Source: Lasiosphaeris hirsuta
Taxonomy: Eukaryota; Ascomycota; Sordariomycetes; Sordariales; Lasiosphaeriaceae
DNA length: 64,000 nucleotides
NCBI GenBank assembly: GCA_030549175.1
Contig: JAUKUA010000002.1
Span: forward strand, 806,001 to 870,000
Direction: 5' to 3'
Shown here: in pieces, positions 1-11,937 of the stretch
Layout of the letters: each line of letters begins with the position of its first letter
How positions within the stretch are numbered: position 1 is the first letter of the stretch
Translations under genes and position numbers: made by a program
Notes under the pieces: generated by a model
Told to the model about the DNA's origin: nothing
Database searches by the model: none
The model's input: the letters and a program-made list of their open reading frames with translations, nothing else

Positions 1-202
1 TCAACTTAGATATTTAGTTATGGAAGTACGTTACATAAGATATTAAGTAGTCGATATTACTATCTTAGATATCTTCCTATGTTAACATAAGATAAAAAGT
101 CTATAGCCTGTCATAAATATACGTCTCCTTAAGTAATAACTTTAATAGATTATATATCTTAGTCTTAATAAAACCTTTCTCTCCAGACATAAAAATAGTA
201 CT

Positions 203-490
203 TTAGAAAGTAATGACCTTACATATGATCTCTCGGTAAGGTTTAACGACTAGGTCTGTCTTTGTTTTTATGTTTCTAACAGATCGGAAAGTAACATTGT
301 TTCTTAAGAAGTCGATAGTTACGCCATTATCATCTATAAAAGTAGTACCGATTAACATATATGGCCCTAGCTCGTTAATAATATTGGCCTTCATATAAAA
401 ATAAGTGTTAATACTAGTTTATTATATTATATCGAAAATGTAAAAATCGAACTCGGCTTACTTATCGATATAAGTTCTTAAGTTAACTTC
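203..490 (-). pseudogene. Ty3/gypsy-type retropepsin fragment (RIPped gag-pol)
   Basis: The minus-strand translation reads as the end of a retroviral-type aspartic protease from an LTR retrotransposon. The stretch MLIGTTFIDDNGVTIDF resembles the 'LILG-W--DN-V-ID' block that closes the protease domain in fungal gypsy polyproteins, followed by NNVTF. Stops interrupt the frame upstream (around 419-424 and 458-460). Reverse transcriptase and integrase would lie beyond the left edge. The Lys/Asn/Glu-rich minus-strand stretch near 780-900 could be gag. Family assignment rests on one short block, so it is tentative; the orientation agrees with a 5' LTR at 3291-3524 on the same strand. Confidence 0.45.
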
Positions 491-3070
491 CTTAACGAAA
501 CGAGGTTCCTATGGTATCTAGTGTAAATGGCGTACCTATTTCTAAATCTACTTTTTATCGACGAGGTTAGTTAAGTTACTAATGTTAAAGTAGACATGTG
601 TAAGTTTATCGTTTAAGTTTACTTTGACGTTAATTCGAAGATAAGACTTCTTTAGATATTAAGAACTTACGGGGCAAAGTAGTAGGTTTACTTCAATAAC
701 TTACCTTTCTTCGAAGATAACGTAAGCTCCTTTATCACTTAAGTTATTACTACTCTAGTCCTTTATTAAGTAACTTTCCTAGGTTATAATAAATTCTTTA
801 TCTTTCTCTTCTATATCTTTTATAAATACTTATTTAAAACGAACCTTTCTTACGTCGTTCTTACTTATTCTTATGTTCTTATTGTTCTCTAACTTCTTAG
901 AGCTCTTTAGCTCTTCTCTTAAACGGGTAAGTTACCTCGGAGTTACAGGCTCTATAGGGAATCTTTACTTTCTAAAGATTACGGGCTTTATAGGAGGTAT
1001 AAGAGACATGGGCTCTTCTAAGAACCTAAGTTTCTAATATATGATTAAACCTTTCTTTAGCTTTTACGGTTATTTAACATACTCTATCTAGATATACCAC
1101 CATAACTTATTTCCATAGTTAAATATTTCTATATAGCTCGAACATTTATACTTTTTCTTATTAGGTATCTTATATCAGGTAAGGTTACTTAGTACTACGG
1201 GAGAACGAAGGAAAGCTAAATGGAAAGGAGATATCGTAACGTTAAAAAAAATAGTAATATCCTCTTTTGATTTTTCTTTACTAATAAAGTAATATCTCTT
1301 GGCCTCGAGTTACTTATATTACTACTAGACGTTAGTACTTTCTTCGTAAATAAACTTATCGTTAATATAAGTAAAAGTACCGTTGTCATAAGGTTAACAT
1401 TAGCCATAGTACCGCTACCTCTAAAACACTTAGTCTAGCTAGAAATCTCTAGATACTTAGTTAGTAAATCCTTAATGTAGATATATGTCATGGCTACGTT
1501 TGTTTACGTTACTAAAGTACGAACGCCTTTACTGTCCGCTTCTCTAGTTACCGAAGGATAACCTTTTATTATTAAAGTACCTTTAATTATTATTATTATT
1601 TTACTAGGTAACTTATCTTTCTTAATCGTTAGCTTAATCTCGTCTTTTATCTCTACTAGCTTAGTTAATATTATCGTCGCCATAGGTCGTGGTATTATTA
1701 TTATATAATATCGTCTTAGTTATTCTTATAACCATTTCTTTAGTAACTAACGTATTACGAGATACTAATGTCTTTTCTTTAATTTTATTAAAGTAATCAC
1801 GAAGTATATCTCTAACAGTTAGTCGAATATAAAGCTAACATAATTTCTCGTATAAGTTATTATATAGCCTAGTAAGTAATTAGAAATCTTCTTTATCTTC
1901 TTATACTCTTACGTACTTAAAATAATCTATCACGTATATACAGACTAACTTACTAGTAATGTTATCTTCGGCCTTAAACTTACTTATAGGTTAACTAAAC
2001 TATCGTTTTATGTCTATTAGCTTTAGTCTAAACTATTAAAGGATGATTATGACCTAGTTAAAGACGCTTAGTCTTATATACTTCTTATCTTTAGTTAATA
2101 ATTAAAGCTCGTACCATTAGAAGGTTAATCTCTTAAATAATAAAAATAGTTCTTTACAAAAAGTACTATATCTATCTAGATCTAAGGCTACTTCCTTAAT
2201 ATATACGGTCTAAAGATAAATATCACGGTAACAAAGTTACTTATTATCGTAAAATAGTTAGACCTTACTATCTTTTTCCGGTAGTATGTCTAACTAGAGA
2301 AGACTAACATGATAGATCTACTAGTTAGAGCCTCTCGTTACTAACAGAACGTTCACTTAAGCCGCGGGGCCGGTCACTGGCGTACTAGTCCTTACAAGGG
2401 TAATCATAAGATATGTCTATATGACCTATATCATCTACGTAAGTTACTCCTCGATTATCAATTACCTTAGAGATAGAAATAGAGGTAGACTAGGGAGTTA
2501 CTCGTTAGTATGATCCTTAAGTAGATCCGGGTTCTACCCCGGCGTATAGTCTTCCGTCATTTCACTTAGTGTTACGGGTAAGAATCCTTCGTCTTACGAT
2601 ATAGTATCGGACTTCCCTAGTATAATATCCTGTCTAGCTACTAGCGTCGTGTTACTTAGTAGTAGGATAGTTAACGTGCCTCTGAGTGTTAAGTCCGTAG
2701 GTAGTAACGTTATCAAGGTCTGTTAGGTACCCCTTAGTTCTAGCGTTTCTGCCGTTCTCGAGTACTCTGGTACTAGGTAGAGGCCTTTCTGTACTCCTTG
2801 AAGGTAGTTATCGACCAGAGGTTTGAAGCGCTCTTTCGGAATGTGGTTGTTAACGTTCCAGGCGTTTGGATAGCTGTTTTAAATGGGGCTTCTTAAGTAA
2901 GTAAATGTTCCGTTGGTAAGAAAAATTAGGCTTGTTAACACCACGAGTACTTACTTACGCTCCGGCTTTACGCTAGTCTACCACTTAACTCTCGGATTCT
3001 TAGAGATGTAGTCGAACACCTATTAGGTTTCGTAGAGCTTAACAATGTACATCCGCTTGTCTTGTTGTTT

Positions 3071-3203
3071 TAACAGTAGGTCGCCGACTCAGTTAAGAGC
3101 CTTCGTGCCGTTAACGCACACGTTGTCGTTGTTGTCTTAACAGTAGGCTACCGACTCAGTTAAGAACCTTCGTACTGTTAACGTTGACGTTGTCGTTGTC
3201 TTT
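3071..3203. repeat. Tandem duplication, 67-bp period, two copies
   Basis: Two adjacent copies begin at 3071 and 3138. Both start taacagtagg and share gactcagttaag and the cgttgtcgttg tail; differences are mostly C/T and G/A transitions, as expected of RIP. It lies just inside the LTR at 3291-3524. Confidence 0.7.
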
Positions 3204-3290
3204 ATTACAACGTGGTATAAGCTAGTGTTAGTCCCGGAGGCGTCAAATTGACTGGTGAGGTCTATCCGATTCGATGGTGGGGGTACCACT

Positions 3291-3524
3291 TGCTACGGTC
3301 AAAAGGACCGCTTATGTAAGCGTTACTTTAGTAGTCCTTCACATGAACACTGACATGACATATTATATGGTAGTATAAATAATTTGTAAAGGATGGCCCG
3401 TTGGCAATCAGTCTGGAGGGCGCGCTGCCATTATATGGCAGCGCACCCCCTGTGCTCAATTGAGCGTAGGGACTGCGCACAACGGACTAACCTATCTAGG
3501 CTATCTACATTTTTCCACGTAACA
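3291..3524 (-). repeat. LTR, left copy (probable 5' LTR, minus strand)
   Basis: Read on the minus strand it starts TGTTACGTGG at 3524 and ends GACCGTAGCA at 3291. It is the inverted counterpart of 57791-58035: the central 150 bp are nearly identical and weaker similarity runs to the ends. TG...CA termini fit an LTR. Just inside (3288 downward) the minus strand reads AG then TGGTACCCCC, a possible tRNA primer-binding site. The LTR contains two adjacent hairpins, one with arms GCGCTGCCAT and ATGGCAGCGC. Confidence 0.65.
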
Positions 3525-5571
3525 GTGCCCACAGGTCGCGACGGAATGCCTAGAACTACTTATAAGCTAGAGTAGCCGTATAACAGATCTTACCCGTATT
3601 AGGTAACGTCATCAGACTTTAGATTTGTCATGGACAAGCTATTTAACCTTAGTATTGTAGTCGGGGCTTACATAGCCAGCCTAGACCCTGTAACTAATCT
3701 TTCAAATCATAGACCTCCCCGCTATCGTTAGTATTCCTTTAGAAGACTTAAAACCCGACGTTCTCCGGAGTCTAACTTCAGTGGTGACAGGTAGCCGCGA
3801 CTCCCACGTATAAGTTACGAAGGGAACTGTTATTGTGATAAACGTTAGCCTTAGGACTTAGCGGCTTGTGGCTAACGTAAGTACTAAGGACATAATGGAA
3901 CATCTATAACAATGGATACCATGCCGCTAGAGCTATATAGATAAGTACGAATACTAGCCGTGGACCGACGTGTAATAGACCGGCCTTACTTAGCTTATAG
4001 CCGCTGATTTATAAGGTACGAGAGACAGGCGGCTAGAAAGGAGATTCGGGACCGACGGGCGGCTAGGAAGATCCTTTAGATATTTTAGTATCCTTATATC
4101 TTATACATAGCCTTTTATAAGTAGGACAGGTGTGTTACGATAGATCCTCGAGAGAAAGAAGCTCCCTAGTTTTCTTTAGACAAACTTAGAAAGATTATTA
4201 GTTAAACTTCAGTGAAGCTAAGGGATAATATAACCTTATGAACCTTTTTATTTCTCCTGACTTGTAACTACGAAGTATTGTGTCTTATCTCCTATTAGAT
4301 CATTCTATCTCCCTAAACCTCCTTCTCCCTGGCTCTCTACCACTTTACATTACGACAGTTAACTCCCTTACCGTTCTGTTCTAAAGCTCTGAATCGGACC
4401 TTGTGCTTATTAGCCTTGCGAAGATCAACTCCCTGAGTTCGTCGTGTGAAAACTCTGAACTAGACCAATAGCAATTGTCAGGGTGGTTTGCTAAACGGTT
4501 AAGTTGAGAGTTAGGAAAAGGTTAAAGCTCTATAGTCTAACTCTTCATTTGATATCTTACCTTGTGGTTATCACACCCCAGACCTTCGCGGGCTGGCCTG
4601 TGTCACACGAACGACGATAGTAATAATAACGGCGTTAAGTCTATTAATATAATTATTATTACTAACGGCATCCCGACTAACAATTTGGAATGTATCATTA
4701 TTAACATTATGAAGAGGCTTAATAAGGTTAATACTCCGCTATACTAAGTTAATATCTAGTTTTTCTAAGTTGGTAATAAGCGTGGTATTGCTGAGGCTTT
4801 GTAAGAGCTCGACGATAGCCTAGCCAATAAGGTAGGTGGACTTTACGACATAGTTGATATAATAATCTAAAGCTTCCGTACTAAGCGGAACCTTACTACG
4901 AATAGTATCTTAAAGATAATACTTAGTACTACGGTCAGACGTCTCGATCGTAAATATACTAACGGTAAGTCATAAGACTAAGTCACGGCAAACCTCTTAC
5001 ACCATAATAAGGATATACCTTCTATCATTTAGACTTCATAATAGGATACTCGATAATTTATTCATACATATTATAGCTTATATCTTTAAGTAATGAAATT
5101 TTATATAGTTAAGAGAAGTATATACATTAGATAAATTACTTTACCCTTTAATAGGAAGAGATATCTCTTTAAGACAGCCCTTGCCTACTTTTCCTACGAT
5201 AAAGCCTATAATATTACTAGCTACATATTATGAAATTAATAGATCCATTAAATATCTATTATTATAAAATGATAGTCTTAATAGATTTTATTAAAGGTAA
5301 AGAATAATAATAAAGTAATAAAGTAATAGCCGAGATTATTTTAGATAAAAATATAACTTAGGAGTTAAAATAAGATAAAATAAGTACGAAGTATGGACAG
5401 AGAGTTATTATTCCTAACCTATTTACTACTCTTACTCCCTAAGTACCTTCTATGTTAATTTTATATCTAACGATTTCCGCTTATATGTCTTCATTTTCTT
5501 TATTTTCTCTATTTCCACCTCTTACTTTCTCAGCTCTACCTCTTTCTCTACTAACTTTCTATCTCTGTTTA

Positions 5572-6909
5572 TTACCTGAGACGTCTCACGAGACATTCGC
5601 CGACGGTGAGCTGCTCTCCGTCTGCAAGAGCGACAGACGACAGCATGGGCACTTCAGGACACGGAAGCCTGTGCGTTGCAAAATGCAAGGCATCGAAATC
5701 CCCCATGGCGCTCGCCACGGCCTCCTTGGTGGCTTCGCGGCCAACGAGCGACTTGCTTGCGGCGTTGACTTGGCCAACCATTCTCGCCTCGGCCTCGGCA
5801 AACCGCAGCGCCTTTAGGCTGCACCTCTCTCCCGACACGGCGTGTTCGTACGCCATGTTGGAAGGGTTGCCCACGGCGAGAACCTTAAAACCGCTGTCGC
5901 AGGCGCTGTGCGATTCAAGGTAGCCTATGCAGCTCGCGCTAGGCAGGTATGTCACCAGATGCGCCGCCAACAACGGGCCGCCTTGATGCGGCAAGGCGTG
6001 GAAAGGGAGAGCGTGGAGGTCTTGGTAAGCAACGACGATCAAGTGAAACTTGTCCATGATGGCGGCGCCAAATGGGAGAAGAAGACCGGCAAGCCACTCT
6101 CCGTCTGCGCCGGCGGCATCCGGCGCTTCCGACGGTGCCGCGTAATTTTGAACCGGGGACTGGCACTGCTCTCTGAACCGTTTCACGGGCAGCTCTAGCT
6201 CCGTCTCGCAGGCGGATAGGTGGTGGACCTCGGCCATGCCGTCCTTGGTGATGGCCCACACAATAACATCACCGCCGCGGTACGAGTACTGCAAAATAGC
6301 CGTTTCCGCGTCGAGCCGGGGGCGGATCGAGTCAATGTCCCTGACGTCGGTCTCGGTGACGAAGCGCCTTGCCGCAGGAGACTTTTCGGTAAAGAGACGC
6401 CCCTCTAGCTGAGCCAGCCTCGCCTCGCCATCCGATATATCCCCCTCCCATCTCGCGATCCGGGCCTTGTCCGGCTCGTCTCCGGTGTACTGCTGGCGGA
6501 GCAAACCTCGCTTCGCGGCCAGCGAGGCGCTCGTCCGTCTGTACTCGTCCCACACTACACGTTCGGAAAGTGGGAGGCTGATGTGGATCGACGACGACGA
6601 CGACGACGCGGCCATCAGGTCGAGCAAGCTCCGGGTCTTTCCTCTCTCCAGGGCCTTGAAGGCATTCGACAGCTGGGGTGAGTCGGCTGGTCCGGCGTCG
6701 GTCCGGTCGAGGCTCCGGTGCCACTTGACGGCAGTCCTTGCCGCTTTGAAGTGCAAACCCTGCGTCTGGGAGCTGCCGGCCAGAGACAGCTTGTGCTCGT
6801 CGAGCGATGGGCGGCTGCGCCGGTCGTCGAACATGCGCATGGCCTCCTCGTAGAACCACCAGGCGAGGGCGAAGTGGTCAAGCCCCCTTACTATAAGCTC
6901 TTTGTAGAA
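5572..6909 (-). pseudogene. CHAT-domain (caspase-like) TPR protein, truncated at both ends
   Basis: CHAT domains are caspase-fold proteases, usually on tetratricopeptide proteins and linked to regulated cell death. The minus-strand frame has TPR-like helices (for example FYEEAMRMFDD, FKALERGKTRSLLDL), then the CHAT region: ILQYSY near the N-side, FHLIVVAYQDLHALPFHALP, and the catalytic-His block DALHFATHR. It ends at LTVGECLVRRLR, just before the block that normally carries the catalytic cysteine (LSACETG-like). At that point sequence switches to RIPped repeat, so the nucleophile is gone. Upstream the frame is open to about 6909 and then hits TAG, so the N-terminal TPRs are also lost; full fungal relatives are usually much longer. 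I infer a dead gene cut by the repeat insertion. Family call is firm. Confidence 0.8.
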
Positions 6910-7876
6910 CTACTTGATACGACGGTGAATCACCCGTCTGGCCTCGTGGCAACCCTCGTTACCCCTGCCAAGCTATCCCCGGGCGTCCTGCCTTGCAAGT
7001 TTGACCCCCTTCGGGTATAGGTTGTAACACTTAGGTTGCTAATCCCAATCTAAGCTACTAAAGCTACTTCTGGGCTACTGATACCCATTTCAAGGCCATT
7101 CCAAACATTAGTACATAATGGGATGTCTCGGAGCATACCAGTACGTACTTTTGAATGGTGCATACTATTCTAGCTCGGATTTTAGCATGGTACCAGGTAC
7201 CTCAGCTTGGAATTTTAAATGGTACATCCGACCACTCAGAAGGGTTTATTTACTGACGCTATTTTGTATGTGGAACCGCTCCAGTGGGTATTAAGCCTGG
7301 GTGTTGTAGCTTCCAGCCCGTCCCTTTGCCGTGATTATGCGCTAGCATTCCCCTAGAGGATGATGTAGATAGTAGCCCAGGGGAGGAGTTCGTCATTACC
7401 GACACAACAAGCTTATACAGGAGAATATAATACGATAAGGAGGCCACCGAGGCTTCGACCTTCTCGCATCCCTGGCCCGATTGCTTTACGGTAAGCCTGA
7501 AAGACAAGCAGAGAGATCCACAAGTCGATGCGAAAAGGGATCCTAGGAGAGCGCGTCGCCAGCTCCATTGCAAGTATTTCTCAAAGCTAACAAGACCCTG
7601 AGGAAGCTCCAAACCTAAAATGGAGTCACCACGCCTGAGAGACCGACTTGCTAGATTATGAGAGGGGACTGGCCTCTCGACGTCGTATAATAATATAATA
7701 AAGGGGCATTGGGATAATTGTATAATTTCTCTTTTAAGAAGTATTTCCACTCCGTACAAGACGCATTCCACTCTTTTTCCTTACTCCCCTTTCAGAAGTT
7801 GCCTCCAAAGTCGTTACTAAGGTCTTGCCAGCCCTACCCTTGCCAATAAGACCACCGAAGCCTCTAATACGATTAG
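6910..7876. other. No clear gene; decayed flank
   Basis: A 170-codon minus-strand frame (7259-7771) has no recognisable domain and its composition does not look coding. Around 7190-7260 repeated 'tggtac' words occur. I see nothing else to name. Confidence 0.4.
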
Positions 7877-8378
7877 TTATAAAGAACGTGCAACACCTTG
7901 AGATATGGCCGCGACAGCACTATTCGTAGCGGCTTGGGAAATCCGACGCGCACAAGAGGAATACGCGTTTGCAACAGCCTTCCTATCCTCAACTGCCGCT
8001 TTACTAATACCGTCCGCAACGCTATCCACAGCCATCATCACAGCAGCCGCAACTGCTGGCGTAGATGAAGCCTGTGTTGCCAGAAGCGCCAAGCCAATGT
8101 CGGTTTTGACAGGGGCGTAATATTGCAGTAGAATCCCTTGAGATGGCCGTGGTAATATTGATGATGGTGGTTGCGTCGACCGTCGCACATTTGCTGCTGG
8201 TATCTGGGCACACCGAGTCCGACGGGGCGGTTGAGCTTTCGGTGTAGGGTGGAGGAGGATCACCAGATACAGTATCTGCCGCGGTCTTCTTCTGGGCTGG
8301 AACAGAGTAGATGCTTTTCTGTCGCTGTGGCTGGAGCTGACCGATCCAGGTGCGGAACCATCTCGTTGTTTTGCCCAT
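7877..8378 (-). pseudogene. Hypothetical protein, two frames needing a frameshift
   Basis: ATG at 8378 opens MGKTTRWFRTW..., with a PPPPYTE motif, running in one frame past about 8130. A second minus frame then gives an alanine-rich helical tail, SAVAAISQGVARSL, ending at 7877. The two parts read naturally only if joined by a frame change near 8125-8140; I found no GT-AG intron that joins them without deleting the PPPPYTE part. A TATA-like sequence (agtatataatgg on the minus strand, about 8440-8452) lies some 65 bp upstream of the ATG. I do not recognise the family. It could be a frameshifted relic or a gene with an unusual intron. Confidence 0.35.
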
Positions 8379-11300
8379 ATTCAATTGCGCAGGTAAAGGG
8401 GCGAGATGCCTATGCTGGAATTAGGTCTGTGGCCCACCTCCATTATATACTGAACTGGCGCTTACGCACCAGCAACAAAACCAAACAAAAGACCCAAGAC
8501 AGAAAGAAAAGATAGATATTGTGTGTGTCGGAAGGGTTCACATAGCGAACATAGCGAATTTCACGTCGCCAGGCTCTTTCGATCGGATGGAGGCAATTTC
8601 GTTTGTGGTGCTGCGTGAAAGCTATCTAATCTGCGCGCGAAAAAGAGAGTCCTTACCTTTTATGCTCCGGTGCGCGCAGACGTGCATGTGACAAGCACAT
8701 GCTAAGCTTGTTTTGGTTCAGGGTGGGTTATGTAAGCTTGCCAGCAAATATCACATGTACCAGCCAGAAAAGCATAATCAAGAGAGTTGCATGTGTTTGT
8801 ATTGAAGTCGCGGTCAAGCGTCCGGAATTGCGCACTTGGCTGCGAGCGCTGTGTGGTGCTTACGTAACTTGAACAGATAGTGGGGGAAGGGGCTTGAGCC
8901 TAATTACATGTATAAGAGCAACGCTGCAGTGCTCTCCACCTACCTGCCTAGTTCTCAGTCTAAATTAAAGAGTTAGATAATAGGTCAAAGCCACGGTAGG
9001 GTCTGGTGCCATGTTGATACGACAGTGTGTGCAGAATACGCATTGAAGACAACGTGGCCCAACAAAACTGCCGGAGGTGATGGACAGCTTAGTCACGCTG
9101 TGATTCAATCGGACTCTGAAATTCACCAGCATCCGGCGGTAGTTTGCAGCCTCAATCGCACCTGCTAAGACAGGTAGCTACCAAACTCCTGATAGGCAAG
9201 GCCGTCGGGTGGCAATCATCCATTGGAACCCGACCATTATACAAGACAGGGTATATAGTCTGGCATTCTTGGATAACTGGGCGAACTGAATAGGAAGCTG
9301 TCAAGTTACCTAAGCACCACAGCGCACACTCTGAGCCCCTCCTGAGATATTCTTAGTATGGAAAGGTAGGTACATGACTACCCGAGGAGGGTAGCAAGTT
9401 CAATGGCATACCACCATCCCCTGGCCGCCAGACCGGGAAGTCACGGCCACCCCTCTCCACATTGGTACTCGCATGTCATGAAAACTACCCGGGCCGTACC
9501 AGCTAGGGACCCAGCACCTCACCAAAGTATTTGCAAGATCCAGCCACATTCCATGTGGGCTTGCTTGGTCGCGATTTTATTCCTGTGCTCGGCCAACTTT
9601 TGCTCCCCATTCTCCACCCAAATCGGCGGAAGTGCAACTCGGACAGCGATACCATCAAACCACACCACCTTCAGTCAGCTAGTAGTCACAGTCCCAATGC
9701 ACCAACTAATTCCCTTACTTCCCCATCTGTGCTGCAACAAGACCTCTCTCGGCTACTACGCACCAACAATATCACAAAAATGCACTGAAGCTTCACTCTG
9801 CCCGTCTCACCTCTGTTTCCCTCGTTAGAACGACTATTTCCTGCCGCCGCACTCCATACATCGACCCGTGGATCGTCCCAGTTCGGGCCGCCGCGTCACC
9901 AACTGCTCGGGTGCAGCCATCAGAGAACATGAACCCGACCAGGTCCCTCAATTCAACACATCCCTTCGACTGCGACACCGATCCAGCCGTATTGATGACA
10001 CGATAGCAATTCGTACCATTTGTGTGACCTCCAGGTATATCCACCTACCTAGCCATTCTGATGACCACTTAGTCAGGAATAGATCCTATTAACGTATATA
10101 TACCCCTATTTTAGATTACGGCAACTATAGCCGAGGCAGAATATCGCTTCTCTACACTCACCTCGGCTCAGGGAGGCACTCGCTATGCCCCACCCCCTGC
10201 TCGGGCTCTGTGACTAATATGGACTTGGCTAGAAAATGCTGTGGGTGGTGACTATAGAGGTAGTCTCTCTAAAAAAAATAAAAAAATGAGCCTCATCTGA
10301 AAATGGTTAGCCTAAAATCAGGCTCACTTCATCCTTGGGTCACCGTCGGCTCACGATTGCTTGCCCCCAGCTCACCATACTACAAAATTGTTAACTTTAC
10401 GCGACGAGGGATAGGTTTTAGGCCAGATATGGATGGCCCATTTCTGGTCCCATCCTGGAAAAAAAGAAAACGGCCCTAAGGAATGGACTCGATAGCCAGC
10501 ATATTCACTATCCGTTTTAAGGCTAGTATGGCATGCACTAGTATACTATGAGCTAGTGTGTCATATACTGATATATCACGTACTAGTATAACATGTACTA
10601 GTACAATTCTGTGTGCTGGTATGCTATATACCGTGTTAAATTTATTTACTAGTATAGCGTATAATATCTTTAAAACCATGCTAGGATGTTGTATACCATC
10701 TTATAGCAATGTACTGGTCTAGTAGGATATCCCTTATTTGCTTTCCATCAAGGCGTACTGTGGCGCCGTCGATGTTAATCTAACCATCATTTACGCCTGC
10801 CTCACGATACTGAAATCTTTCTAGATAGGCCCTATTTACGCCATACCTTATACTTTTGGATCTTCGCCGATACGTCAAGTCAGGGGAATAGTCACTACAG
10901 AGCGGATATAGACCATCACCAGAAGAGGACTGCTTTACCAGACTTGATGACGGATCGGACGAGTCTGCTAATGTGCTTTCCCTACCGGCCATATATGGGA
11001 TGGAGGGCCGCCCGTAACAGGTATCATCCGCGTTATATATGAACTCGCTATCGAAAGTACATAAGAAGCTAGGGTTACGTTAATTCCTCTGTGGGTTACT
11101 TGTTCTCTATGTTATAACCATGATCTTAGTATAGTAGGGATATCCCTGGTTTAGATTAGATATTATCATAGCTGGGGCTGGCTGGGACAAACCGGTGGGA
11201 GGGGATTGAGACTGAGATTGAGGGTAAGGGCGAGGAAAAAATTCCATCCCGAGTAGTATTTAGTCATGTCAGCGTTGGTTTCTCATAAACGCTTGCTCCT

Positions 11301-11937
11301 ACACGCTTGCTCCTACATATATTCTCATGGCAACGACATATACCAGCAAATATACGTGTTACAAGGCCTATTTATACATAACCTGGGTACTCCCGTTAAC
11401 GATAGGGCCTGTATATATATTAGACTTGTCATCGTAGTTGCCTCTAATCAAGTTGTTGTACGTGGCTATAGCGCCCTTATGTTTCTTTTCAAAGACCTAG
11501 ACGGAGTACAAAGCTGCGTAGTGCTTAGGCAGGCTTTTAGTATCCCAGATTTTCTCAAGGCTTTTGTAAAGTTCTTCAAGATGGTCGTCGGAGTAGCAAT
11601 AGACAGCGTCTTGCCCTAGGGCAGCTTCTGGCGTAAGTACATATGGCTACCTATCCCATTACCCTTCCTACTGGCTTTCCTGTCATCTCTGGTTGATTGT
11701 AAACGCACCCTGCCACCGTAGACATCTCGTTAGTATTACAGGCAGAGCGAACATAGGAGGGGCCTCATCGAAGGTAATTGATGAATTTAAGGAGTTACTA
11801 GGTGAATTTAATCAACAATTCGAGCAAGCCAGACGAAGTTGATCGACAATCCCGAAAGAAAGGAGCATGCTTGGAAGGCGGGGTCTCTCGAGCGTCTCCC
11901 GATAATCAACCCCATCTCTTCCTCCGTTAATATTCTT
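8379..11937. other. 3.5-kb gene-poor stretch
   Basis: No conserved domain is visible in any frame. It contains a 15-bp minisatellite (10523-10612) and short unconvincing frames at 9403-9828 (plus), 10780-10992 (minus; ATG, 70 codons, no recognised motif) and 11266-11619 (plus). TA-rich patches between 10480 and 10730 and 11040 and 11560 suggest partial RIP or old repeat remnants. Confidence 0.5.
10523..10612. repeat. 15-bp minisatellite, six degenerate units
   Basis: Units start at 10523, 10538, 10553, 10568, 10583 and 10598, each exactly 15 bp, most beginning CTAGTA and ending near CATG/ATA. On the minus strand they translate to a five-residue repeat (VILVR, SILVH, AILAL). A partial further unit follows at a slightly larger offset. 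Confidence 0.75.

Larger units (their letters stand above)
1..5571. repeat. RIP-degraded repeat block, left end
   Basis: The whole stretch is AT-rich, full of TA, AA and TT, with CA and TG visibly scarce while CG survives. That is the pattern left when CpA is turned into TpA by repeat-induced point mutation. No open frame longer than about 63 codons is convincing on either strand. Within it I can place a gypsy-like protease fragment (203-490, minus), a tandem duplication (3071-3203) and an LTR (3291-3524). The part from 3525 to 5571 is another degraded repeat I cannot name; 4562-4612 has a GC-rich stretch that may be a repeat terminus. Ordinary GC-rich sequence starts abruptly near 5572, inside a CHAT gene. 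Confidence 0.8.

Noticed and set aside
3071..3203. CRISPR-like array
   Set aside because: Only two long adjacent copies without spacers; a plain tandem duplication in a eukaryotic genome.
7259..7771. 170-codon minus-strand frame
   Set aside because: No recognisable motif and unlike protein in composition; kept only as intergenic.
9403..9828. 141-codon plus-strand frame
   Set aside because: Many His, Pro and Thr residues, overlapping frames of similar length and no domain.
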